The translations under genes and the position numbers were made by a program. The notes under the pieces were generated by a model that saw nothing but the letters and a program-made list of their open reading frames with translations, had not been told where the DNA came from and searched no databases. From assembly GCF_029855045.1 (NCBI RefSeq), contig NZ_CP123228.1, positions 2,356,001 to 2,420,000 on the forward strand: a stretch of 64,000 nt of DNA, read 5' to 3'. This DNA comes from Piscinibacter sp. XHJ-5. GTDB lineage: Bacteria; Pseudomonadota; Gammaproteobacteria; Burkholderiales; Burkholderiaceae_C. Positions within the stretch are counted from its first letter, which is position 1; each line of letters starts with the position of its first letter. Below, in pieces: positions 37,093-43,865 of the stretch.

Positions 37093-38016
37093 ATGAAGAT
37101 CCTCGTGCTCGGCTCCGGCGCCGGCGGCGGCTTTCCGCAGTGGAACTGCAACTGCGCGCAATGCGCCGGTCAGCGCCGCGGCACGACGCGTGCGCGTTCG
37201 CGCACGCAAAGCTCCATCGCGGTCTCGGCCGACGGCGCGCACTGGGTGCTCCTCAATGCCTCTCCCGACCTCGGCGCGCAGATCCGCACGCAGCCGGCCT
37301 TGCATCCGCGCGGCCGGCCGCGCGACACGCCGATCAAGGCGGTGGTGCTGATGGACGCGCAGATCGATCACGTGGCAGGACTGCTGAGCCTGCGCGAGGG
37401 GCCGCCGATCGAGCTGTATTGCACGCCTTGCGTGTTCGAGGACCTGACCAGCGGGCTGCCGGTGCTGCCCGTGCTGCAGCACTACTGCGGCGTGCACTGG
37501 CACCTGCTGCCGGTGGCCGGTGAAGAGCGCAGCGCCGCCTTCCACATCGATGCCCTGCCGGGCCTGCGTCTGCACGCGATGGCGATCGCCGGCAGGGCGC
37601 CGCCGTATTCGCCGCATCGCCACGACCCTGCGGTGGGCGACAACATCGCGCTGCTCGTCGAAGACGTCGCGACGGGGGAGCGCCTGTTCTATGCACCTGG
37701 CCTGGCGCACATCGGCGAGGCCGAGCGCGCGGCCATGGCCGCAGCCAGCTGCGTGCTGGTCGACGGCACCTTCTGGACCGACGACGAGATGATCGCCGCC
37801 GGCCTCGGCCCGCACACCGCGGCCGACCTGGGGCACCTGCCGCAAAGCGGCGTGCGCGGCATGGTGGCCGCGCTGGCGCCGCTGCCGGCGACGCGAAAGG
37901 TGCTCATCCACATCAACAACAGCAATCCGATCCTCGACGAAGACAGCGCCGAGCATCACGAGCTGCGCCGGCACGGCGTCGAGATCGCCCACGACGGCAT
38001 GGAGATCGAGCTATGA
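37093..38016 (+). CDS. pqqB: PqqB, PQQ biosynthesis metallo-hydrolase-fold protein
   Basis: A 307-residue MBL-fold protein with the PqqB N-terminus KILVLGSGAGGGFPQWNCNC, the conserved CNCAQCAGQR cysteines, DAQIDHVAGLLSLR and the late VLIHINNSNPILDE segment. PqqB is reported to hydroxylate the cross-linked tyrosine-derived intermediate. The gene is 19 bases after pqqA and 95 bases before pqqC in the same orientation, so one transcript is likely. Confidence 0.96.
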   Translation: MKILVLGSGAGGGFPQWNCNCAQCAGQRRGTTRARSRTQSSIAVSADGAHWVLLNASPDLGAQIRTQPALHPRGRPRDTPIKAVVLMDAQIDHVAGLLSLREGPPIELYCTPCVFEDLTSGLPVLPVLQHYCGVHWHLLPVAGEERSAAFHIDALPGLRLHAMAIAGRAPPYSPHRHDPAVGDNIALLVEDVATGERLFYAPGLAHIGEAERAAMAAASCVLVDGTFWTDDEMIAAGLGPHTAADLGHLPQSGVRGMVAALAPLPATRKVLIHINNSNPILDEDSAEHHELRRHGVEIAHDGMEIEL

Positions 38017-38111
38017 CACACCCCCGAGGCGCCGTGAGCACCGTCCCCTGAAGGGCGCAGCGCCGGCCGATCGGCGCCGCCGGATCCGTCGCAGTCGCCG
38101 GATGGGACGAG

Positions 38112-38837
38112 GTGGCGCCCCCCTGGTCCTGCGAAGACTTCGAAGCGCGCCTGCGCCAGAAGGAAGAGGGCTACCACATCCACCATCCGTTCAACCGGCG
38201 GCTGAACCGCGGCGAGCTCCAGCCGTTCCAGGTGCGCGGCTGGGTGGCCAACCGCTTCTACTACCAGGTCTGCATTCCGCTGAAGGACGCGGCCATCCTG
38301 TCGAACTGCCCGGACCGCGAGACGCGGCGCCACTGGATCGAGCGCGTGCTCGACCACGACGGCCGTGGCGACCACCAGGGCGCCAACGCGGGCGGCATCG
38401 AGGCGTGGGTGCGCCTCGGGGAGGCGGTGGGGCTGAGCCGCGAGGCGCTGTGGTCGCATCGTCATGTGGTGCCCGGCGTGCGCTTCGCGGTGCAGGCGTA
38501 TGTCAACTTCGCGCGCCAGTCGCCTTGGCAGGAGGCTGCCATCTCGTCGCTCACCGAGCTGTTCGCACCGCGCATCCATGCCGACCGCCTGAGCGTGTGG
38601 CCCAGCCTCTACCCGTGGATCGAGTCCGACGGCCTGGCCTATTTCCGCAGCCGCATTCCGCTGGCCACGCGCGACGTGGAGCACGGGCTGCGCATCGCGC
38701 ACGAGTGGTGCCGCACGCACGAGCGGCAGCTGCGGGCTCTGGAGATCCTCCAGTTCAAGCTCGACGTGCTGTGGACGATGCTCGATGCGATCGAGCGGGC
38801 GTATCCCGACGACCTGGCGGCAGACAAGAGGCCTTGA
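38112..38837 (+). CDS. pqqC: PqqC, pyrroloquinoline-quinone synthase
   Basis: A 241-residue cofactorless oxidase of the PqqC/TenA fold that performs the last ring-closing and oxidation step. Family segments are [40 protein letters not shown] and [19 protein letters not shown], with the active-site His and Tyr/Arg residues. It begins with GTG at 38112 after a GACGAGG ribosome-binding site. The protein ends at ADKRP without a fused PqqD domain, and no pqqD or pqqE follows, which is unusual for a pqqABC cluster. Confidence 0.95.
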   Translation: MAPPWSCEDFEARLRQKEEGYHIHHPFNRRLNRGELQPFQVRGWVANRFYYQVCIPLKDAAILSNCPDRETRRHWIERVLDHDGRGDHQGANAGGIEAWVRLGEAVGLSREALWSHRHVVPGVRFAVQAYVNFARQSPWQEAAISSLTELFAPRIHADRLSVWPSLYPWIESDGLAYFRSRIPLATRDVEHGLRIAHEWCRTHERQLRALEILQFKLDVLWTMLDAIERAYPDDLAADKRP

Positions 38838-38859
38838 GGCGCACGCCTGACACCTCGGG

Positions 38860-38873
38860 TTGACGCGCATCAA
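38860..38873 (+). promoter_or_regulatory. FNR/ANR-like box upstream of the hemerythrin operon
   Basis: TTGAC-GCGC-ATCAA: one mismatch to the FNR/ANR consensus TTGAT-N4-ATCAA, within a longer GGTTGA-N6-TCAACC dyad. It lies 57 bases before the ATG of the small membrane protein at 38931, a spacing that allows a class II FNR promoter. Oxygen- or NO-responsive control of the hemerythrin is suggested. Confidence 0.55.
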
Positions 38874-38930
38874 CCGCCACGGCCGGGTCGAACCCCAGAA
38901 TCGATTCGAGTGCCTGACCGAGGACCCGCC

Positions 38931-39137
38931 ATGAAGCCCAGCCCGCCATCGTCTGCATGCGACGCCAGCCGCACGTCCTCCGACTCCGACGAGGGTGCCC
39001 AGAGGACGCATTGGCTGTTGGTCATCGGCTCCGGCCTGATCGCGGCCGCGATCACGGCCGTGGCCATGCCCTCCATGGACACCGACGTCCCTGCGACGGC
39101 GCAGTCGAGCCAGCCGGCGACCCGGAGCCCGCGATGA
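38931..39137 (+). CDS. Small single-pass membrane protein
   Basis: A 68-residue protein with a Ser/Asp-rich N-terminus (about 1-25), one hydrophobic helix (HWLLVIGSGLIAAAITAVAM) and a short polar tail. Its stop overlaps the hemerythrin start as ATGA, so the two are translationally coupled; it may anchor the hemerythrin or transmit its state. No family was recognised. A ribosome-binding site GAGGA lies a few bases upstream. Being short, the call rests mainly on the coupling and the clear membrane helix. Confidence 0.6.
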   Translation: MKPSPPSSACDASRTSSDSDEGAQRTHWLLVIGSGLIAAAITAVAMPSMDTDVPATAQSSQPATRSPR

Positions 39138-39670
39138 TCGCCGCGGCCTCGTTCGACGCGCGGCAGGAGAGCGCGCGACTGGACGGCCTCGACGTGCTCG
39201 ATGCCTGCCATCGGCAGACGCTGTTCACCCTCGGCAAGCTGGCGGCGCTGGTCTCGCGCCTGCAGCATCTCGGCATCGACGAGGAAGCGCGCGCGATGGC
39301 AGCGGACGTCATCCGCCATTTCTCCACGACGGCGCGCCACCATCATGAAGACGAGGAGCGGCACGTCTTTCCTGCGCTGCTCGCCGGCGGCGAGCCGCAG
39401 GTGACCGACGCGGTGAGCCGCCTGCAGCAGGACCACCGCTGGCTCGAGGAAGACTGGAAGGCCCTGCTGCCGCAGCTCGACGCGATCGCGTGCGGGCAGT
39501 CATGGTTCGACGTCGACACATTGCGCGAGGGCGTGGAGATCTTCATCGCGCTGTCGCACGACCACATCGCGCTGGAAGAGTCGCTCATCTACCCGCAGGC
39601 GCGGGCGCGGATGAGCGGTGCGCAGCGGCGCGAGGCCGGCCGCGAGATGGCGGCACGGCGCCGCACCTGA
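39134..39670 (+). CDS. Hemerythrin HHE domain protein
   Basis: A 178-residue four-helix protein with the non-haem diiron set of hemerythrin-like proteins: His in VLDACHRQTLF, HHHEDEERHVFPALL, HRWLEEDW and HDHIALEESLIYP. Such proteins bind oxygen, protect or deliver iron, or sense oxygen and NO. Its ATG lies within the end of the upstream small membrane-protein gene. The FNR-like box at 38860 fits an oxygen-linked role. It is convergent with the PQQ alcohol dehydrogenase gene. Confidence 0.85.
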   Translation: MIAAASFDARQESARLDGLDVLDACHRQTLFTLGKLAALVSRLQHLGIDEEARAMAADVIRHFSTTARHHHEDEERHVFPALLAGGEPQVTDAVSRLQQDHRWLEEDWKALLPQLDAIACGQSWFDVDTLREGVEIFIALSHDHIALEESLIYPQARARMSGAQRREAGREMAARRRT

Positions 39671-39706
39671 GGCCGGCCCGCGGCGGCATGCCGCCGCGGT
39701 TCTCGC

Positions 39707-41452
39707 TCAACGCTGCGCCGTCGGCAGCTTGAACACCCACACCATGCCGCCCTGCTCGAGGTAGTTGACCTTCTTGGCGACGTCGCCGCCCCACAGCGGC
39801 ACCGCACCACCCCATCCCGAGACGACGCTCACGTACTGCTCGCCCTTGTGCATCCAGGTGAGGGGCGGGGCCACCACGCCGGAGCCGGTCTGGAACTCCC
39901 ACACCACCTTGCCGGTGCGTGCGTCGGCGGCCTTCAGGTAGCCCTCGGGCGTGCCCCAGAACACCAGGTTGCCGCCGGTGGCGAGCACGCCGCCCCACAG
40001 CGGCGCGCCATTCTTCACCTCCCAGACGATCTTGCCGGCCTTCGGATCGATGGCGCGCAGCGCGCCGATGTGGTCGTCCTGGACCGTCTTGATGGTGAAC
40101 CCGGCGCCGAGGTAGGCCGCGCCCTTCTTGTAGGCGATGGGCTCGTTCCAGATCTCCATGGCCCACTCGTTGGCCGGCACGTAGAACAGATGGGTGTCGG
40201 GGCTGTAGGCCATCGGCATCTGGTTCTTGCCGCCGAGGAAGGAGGGCGCCGACACCACCGGCTTGCCCTTGCCCTCGGGCGCCGAGGTGGGGTCGCCCGG
40301 GCGGTTCTCGGGGATGAAGTTCGGCCGGCCGGTCTTCAGGTCGATGCCGCTCGCCCAGGTGATCTTGCGCACGAAGGGAAACGCATTGAGCAGCTGGCCC
40401 GTGCGCGCGTCGTTGACGTAGAAGAAGCCGTTGCGATCGGCCTTGCCGCCGACGCGCCGGCCGCCGAGGTCGAAGGTGACGAACTCGTTGACGCCGTCGA
40501 AGTCCCAGCCGTCGTTGGGCGTGTTCTGGTAGTGCCAGACGATCTTGCCGGTCTTGACGTCGATCGCGACGGTGGAGCACGAGTAGAGGTTGTCGCCCTT
40601 GCGCAGGTGGCTGTTCCAGGGCGCCGGGTTGCCGGTGCCGAAGTAGGCCAGTCCGGTCTGCGGATCGTAGGTGCCTCCCAGCCAGGTGGCGGCGCCGCCG
40701 GTCTTCCACAGATCGCCCGGCCACGACCGGTTGGTCGTGCCCGACACGCCGTTCTCCTTCGCGTTGCCCTCGGCATCGTAGGTGTAGCCCATGTGGCCTT
40801 CGACGGTGGGCCGGCTCCACACGAGGCGGCCGGTCTTCGCGTCGCGCGCTTCCACGCGGCCCACCACGCCGAACTCGCCGCCCGACACGCCGGTCAGCAC
40901 CAGGCCGCCGGCGATGATGGGCGCGGCGGTGCTGGAGTAGCCCGCGGCGTAGTCGTCGATCTTCTCCTTCCACTCGACGTCGCCGGTCTCCTGGTTCAGC
41001 GCGACGAGCTGCGCGTCCAGCGTGCTGAAGATCACCAGGTTGTCATAGAGCGCCGCGCCGCGGTTGACGACGTCGCAGCAGGGCATGATGCCCTCGGGCA
41101 GGCGGTGCTCGTACTTCCACAGCTTCTTGCCGGTGGCCGCATCGAGCGCGAACAGGCGCGAGTACGAGGCGGTGACGAACATCTTGCCGTTGTGCACCAC
41201 CGGCTGCGACTCCTGGCCGCGCTGCTTCTCGCCCCCGAAGGAGAACGCCCACGCCGGCGCAAGCTGCTTCACGTTGGTCGTGTTGACCTGCTTCAGCGGC
41301 GAGAAGCGCTGGCCCTGGGTGCCCAGCCCCCACGTCAGCACCTCGGCGCCGTTGCCGGGGCTGCCCTGAAGCATTCGATCGGTGACCGCGGCATGGCTCG
41401 CGATGGAGGCGCAGCTCATCGCGACAAGGGTGGGCAGTAGCTTGGCTCGCAT
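39707..41452 (-). CDS. PQQ-dependent alcohol dehydrogenase, lanthanide-type signature
   Basis: A 581-residue periplasmic quinoprotein with signal peptide (to about SHA-AVT), the eight-bladed propeller, and the vicinal disulphide C125-C126 (MPCCDV) that packs against PQQ. The catalytic base is D317 in [11 protein letters not shown], and D319 stands two residues further on. In lanthanide-dependent enzymes (XoxF, ExaF, PedH) this +2 position is Asp, while calcium enzymes have Ala or Ser, so a lanthanide cofactor is predicted. No C-terminal cytochrome domain is present (type I). The start follows GGAGA and a sigma-54 promoter lies 78 bases upstream. Alcohol range is not predictable; the island (ExaC-type ALDH, PedF) suggests short-chain or aromatic primary alcohols. 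Confidence 0.94.
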   Translation of the reverse strand: MRAKLLPTLVAMSCASIASHAAVTDRMLQGSPGNGAEVLTWGLGTQGQRFSPLKQVNTTNVKQLAPAWAFSFGGEKQRGQESQPVVHNGKMFVTASYSRLFALDAATGKKLWKYEHRLPEGIMPCCDVVNRGAALYDNLVIFSTLDAQLVALNQETGDVEWKEKIDDYAAGYSSTAAPIIAGGLVLTGVSGGEFGVVGRVEARDAKTGRLVWSRPTVEGHMGYTYDAEGNAKENGVSGTTNRSWPGDLWKTGGAATWLGGTYDPQTGLAYFGTGNPAPWNSHLRKGDNLYSCSTVAIDVKTGKIVWHYQNTPNDGWDFDGVNEFVTFDLGGRRVGGKADRNGFFYVNDARTGQLLNAFPFVRKITWASGIDLKTGRPNFIPENRPGDPTSAPEGKGKPVVSAPSFLGGKNQMPMAYSPDTHLFYVPANEWAMEIWNEPIAYKKGAAYLGAGFTIKTVQDDHIGALRAIDPKAGKIVWEVKNGAPLWGGVLATGGNLVFWGTPEGYLKAADARTGKVVWEFQTGSGVVAPPLTWMHKGEQYVSVVSGWGGAVPLWGGDVAKKVNYLEQGGMVWVFKLPTAQR

Positions 41453-41836
41453 GGGAATGTCTCCTCGTGTGGACGGACGCGCGCGGCAGGGTCTGTCCGC
41501 TGGACAACGCGTCGCTGGGTGCCGGAAGCGCAAGCGATGTGCCAATGCAGGTAGGGCCCCGCGCGAGGCCCGGCTCCATGGGTTAACCCCTGCGGTGCGA
41601 AGTCGCGGCGGCGCGCGGCTGTGTCGCGACGGCGCATCCAGGTGTCGCTGCGCCAGGCTGACGCAGCGCGGGCGCAGCCGTTCGCCGTCTCTTCGGCCAC
41701 CGAACGGCCTTGCCTCACCGCAACTCCTCGGACGTCCGACAACCGGGGGGAAGCCCGGCCTTTCCGGGTAACCCCGGTGCTTGTCAGCTTGGCGTCAGGC
41801 GTAAGGTCGCGACCCTGACTTGCGCAAGGGAGAGTG
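41453..41836. other. 384-base control region between alcohol dehydrogenase and the small HTH gene
   Basis: Holds the divergent promoters. Seen in it are the sigma-54 element of the alcohol dehydrogenase (41530-41545), a perfect palindrome GGGTTAACCC at 41580-41589, a related GGGTAACCCC near 41767, a GTCGCGAC palindrome, and a nested inverted repeat at 41743-41777 (CCGGGG...CCCCGG enclosing CCCGG...CCGGG). No open frame with coding character was recognised. Confidence 0.5.
41530..41545 (-). promoter_or_regulatory. Sigma-54 (-24/-12) promoter for the PQQ alcohol dehydrogenase
   Basis: On the minus strand TTGGCAC, ATCGC, TTGC: a full match to TGGCAC-N5-TTGC with the preferred pyrimidine before it. 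GG and GC are twelve bases apart. The transcription start is expected about 65 bases before the ATG at 41452. Confidence 0.8.
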
Positions 41837-42103
41837 ATGCAGTCCTCCAACTTGACCCGCGCCGTGCTCGGCACCCTCGCAGAGGCCTATCCGATCGCGA
41901 TCAACCTGAACGCGCTCGCCGGCGAGGTGCATTGCGAGCCCGAGGCGTTGCACCGCCACCTGCGCTTGCTGCACGACCTCGGAGCCGTGCACGCCAAGGG
42001 ACGCGGCGCCCTGATGGAGTCCGCGGCGCTGACCGAAGCCGGCCTCGCGCTGGTGCGCCGTCATCCACTGGCATTCGACCCGGGAAGCGCGAGCCCGCAC
42101 TGA
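41837..42103 (+). CDS. Small winged-helix-like protein
   Basis: An 88-residue protein with the pattern of a compact winged helix: LTRAVLGTLAEAYPIAINLN, then CEPEALHRHLRLLHDLGAVH as a likely recognition helix, and TEAGLALVRR. It could be a DNA-binding regulator or a protein-binding module. AAGGGAGAG precedes the ATG at 41837. The class I aldolase gene starts 12 bases after its stop, so the two are surely cotranscribed and it may regulate that gene. Family not recognised. Confidence 0.6.
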   Translation: MQSSNLTRAVLGTLAEAYPIAINLNALAGEVHCEPEALHRHLRLLHDLGAVHAKGRGALMESAALTEAGLALVRRHPLAFDPGSASPH

Positions 42104-42115
42104 GGACGTCATGCC

Positions 42116-43129
42116 ATGGACGATCGCGACGCATTGCGGGCGACGGTCGAGGCGCTGGTCCAGCCCGGCAAGGGGCTGCTCGCTGCCGACGAGAGCGGGC
42201 CGACGATCGCCAAGCGCTTCAAGTCCATCGGCGTCGAATCGACCGACGAGAACCGCCGCGCCTACCGCGGCCTGCTGCTGTCCACGCCGGGGCTCGGCGA
42301 GTTCGTCAGCGGCGTGATCCTCTACGAGGAGACGCTGGCCCAGCTCGCCGACGACGGCACGCCGCTGCCCGAGCTGGCGAGACGCGGCGGCATCGTGCCC
42401 GGCATCAAGGTCGATGCAGGAAAGATCCCGCTGGCGCATGCACCCGGCGACGAGATCACCCAAGGCCTCGACGGGCTGGCCAAGCGCCTCGGCGGATACA
42501 AGGCGCAGGGCGCGCGCTTTGCCAAGTGGCGAGCCGTCTACAACGTGTCGGACACGCTCCCCAGCCGCCTTGCCATCCAGGCGAACGCCGATGCGCTGGC
42601 GAGCTACGCAGCGATCTGCCAGGAAGAAGGCGTGGTGCCCATCGTCGAGCCCGAGGTGCTGATGGACGGCGCCCACACGCTCGCGCGCTGCGCCGACGTG
42701 ACCGAGGCGGTGCTGCACCAGGTCTTCCATGCGCTGCATCGCCATGGCGTCGCGCTGGAGCACATGCTGCTCAAGCCGAGCATGGTCGTTGCCGGCAGCG
42801 AGGGCTCGCCCGCCCCGGTCGGCGAAGTCGCCGCGCGGACGGTGCAGGTGCTGCGCCGCACCGTGCCGGCCGCGGTGCCCGGCGTGTTCTTCCTGTCGGG
42901 CGGACAGACGACGGTGGAGGCGACGGCCCACCTCGATGCCATCAACCGCCAGGGACCTCAACCCTGGCTGCTGAGCTTCTCCTACGGCCGCGCGCTGCAG
43001 CAGACGGTGCTGGAGGCGTGGCGCGGGCGGGCTGCCCACACGGCGCAGGCCCAGCAGGCGCTGCTGAAGCGGGCCCGCTTGAACGGCGCGGCGGCACGCG
43101 GTCGCTACGACCCCTCGATGGAATCGTAG
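42116..43129 (+). CDS. Fructose-bisphosphate aldolase, class I
   Basis: A 337-residue Schiff-base aldolase of the eukaryote-like class I type. Recognisable are GKGLLAADESGPTIAKRF, NRRAYRGLLL, the WRAVYNVSD segment, EPEVLMDG, the Schiff-base Lys K220 in MLLKPSMVV and FLSGGQTTVEAT near the phosphate site. It cleaves fructose 1,6-bisphosphate to dihydroxyacetone phosphate and glyceraldehyde 3-phosphate. Class I enzymes are less common than metal-dependent class II in this group. It is encoded directly after the small winged-helix-like gene. Confidence 0.95.
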   Translation: MDDRDALRATVEALVQPGKGLLAADESGPTIAKRFKSIGVESTDENRRAYRGLLLSTPGLGEFVSGVILYEETLAQLADDGTPLPELARRGGIVPGIKVDAGKIPLAHAPGDEITQGLDGLAKRLGGYKAQGARFAKWRAVYNVSDTLPSRLAIQANADALASYAAICQEEGVVPIVEPEVLMDGAHTLARCADVTEAVLHQVFHALHRHGVALEHMLLKPSMVVAGSEGSPAPVGEVAARTVQVLRRTVPAAVPGVFFLSGGQTTVEATAHLDAINRQGPQPWLLSFSYGRALQQTVLEAWRGRAAHTAQAQQALLKRARLNGAAARGRYDPSMES

Positions 43130-43153
43130 GCGGGCGGGGGCACGTCAGGCACT

Positions 43154-43178
43154 GCGTCTGCCGCATGGCGGGAGACGC
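43154..43178. terminator. Hairpin between convergent aldolase and FmdB-like genes
   Basis: GCGTCTGCCGC, ATG loop, GCGGGAGACGC: eleven-base stem with one mismatch. It lies between the stops of two convergent genes and could end transcription from both sides, although no T-run is attached. Confidence 0.35.
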
Positions 43179-43192
43179 AGCATCCGACGCGC

Positions 43193-43357
43193 TCAGCTCT
43201 TCTTCGAGGTTCGGGCGAAGAACTGGGTCGGCTGGTGCTGGATGGCCTCGCTGCCGCACTGGGGACACTTGAGCTTGACGGCCACATGCTCGTCGACATG
43301 TTCCACGTGCTCGAAGACCTTGCCGCACTTCTCGCAGCGGTATTGATAGGTAGGCAT
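43193..43357 (-). CDS. FmdB-family zinc ribbon protein
   Basis: A 54-residue protein: MPTYQYRCEKCGKVFEH, then KLKCPQCGSEAI and a polar tail ending in SKKS. Two CxxC pairs (CEKC and CPQC) form one zinc ribbon, as in the FmdB family of putative regulatory proteins. AAAGGA stands upstream of the ATG at 43357. The family is named from the methylotroph amide regulon but the molecular role is unclear. It lies 76 bases downstream of the DUF1810 gene on the same strand and may belong to the nrdJ transcript. Confidence 0.88.
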   Translation of the reverse strand: MPTYQYRCEKCGKVFEHVEHVDEHVAVKLKCPQCGSEAIQHQPTQFFARTSKKS

Positions 43358-43433
43358 GGCGGTCCTTTGTGGAGGCGGGCAGGGTCGCCCTCGGATTCAT
43401 CTTAGGCCGGAGCTCACCCCATTCGCATCGCAG

Positions 43434-43865
43434 TCAATGCGCTCCATCGCCTTGCAGGAGCGCCAAGGTCCGCGGGTCGCGCTCGCCGCGGTAGTACTTG
43501 TCGAGAACCTGCCCGAACACCGGCTCCTGCGGCGCCGCCCGCTCGAACAGCGTCATGCAGGAGCACAGCTTCAGGTCGTCGGGCGAGCCGAAGATCTCGT
43601 GCGCCGTCTTGCCGTCGACCGCAAGGACCAGTGACGCGCAATCCTTGAGCCGCGGCCCGAGCACCGGGTGGCACCAATAGGCCTGGGCCTCGGCGAGCGA
43701 CTCGATGCCGTAGTGCCGCGCGGTCGCGCTGCGTCCCAGCGCCCTGAGCTGAGGAAACACGAACCACATCCAGTGCGACGTCTTCGCGCCGCGCTGGAGC
43801 TCCTCGCGCACGCGCTCGATCAGCGGGTCCTGCGCCTCGGCGAAGCGCTGCAGGTCGTGGCTCAT
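43434..43865 (-). CDS. DUF1810 family protein
   Basis: A 143-residue DUF1810 protein, seen from [10 protein letters not shown], the [20 protein letters not shown] segment, [20 protein letters not shown], and [17 protein letters not shown]. The function of the family is unknown. The ATG overlaps the stop of nrdJ (ATGA), so it is translationally coupled to the ribonucleotide reductase. Confidence 0.9.
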   Translation of the reverse strand: MSHDLQRFAEAQDPLIERVREELQRGAKTSHWMWFVFPQLRALGRSATARHYGIESLAEAQAYWCHPVLGPRLKDCASLVLAVDGKTAHEIFGSPDDLKLCSCMTLFERAAPQEPVFGQVLDKYYRGERDPRTLALLQGDGAH

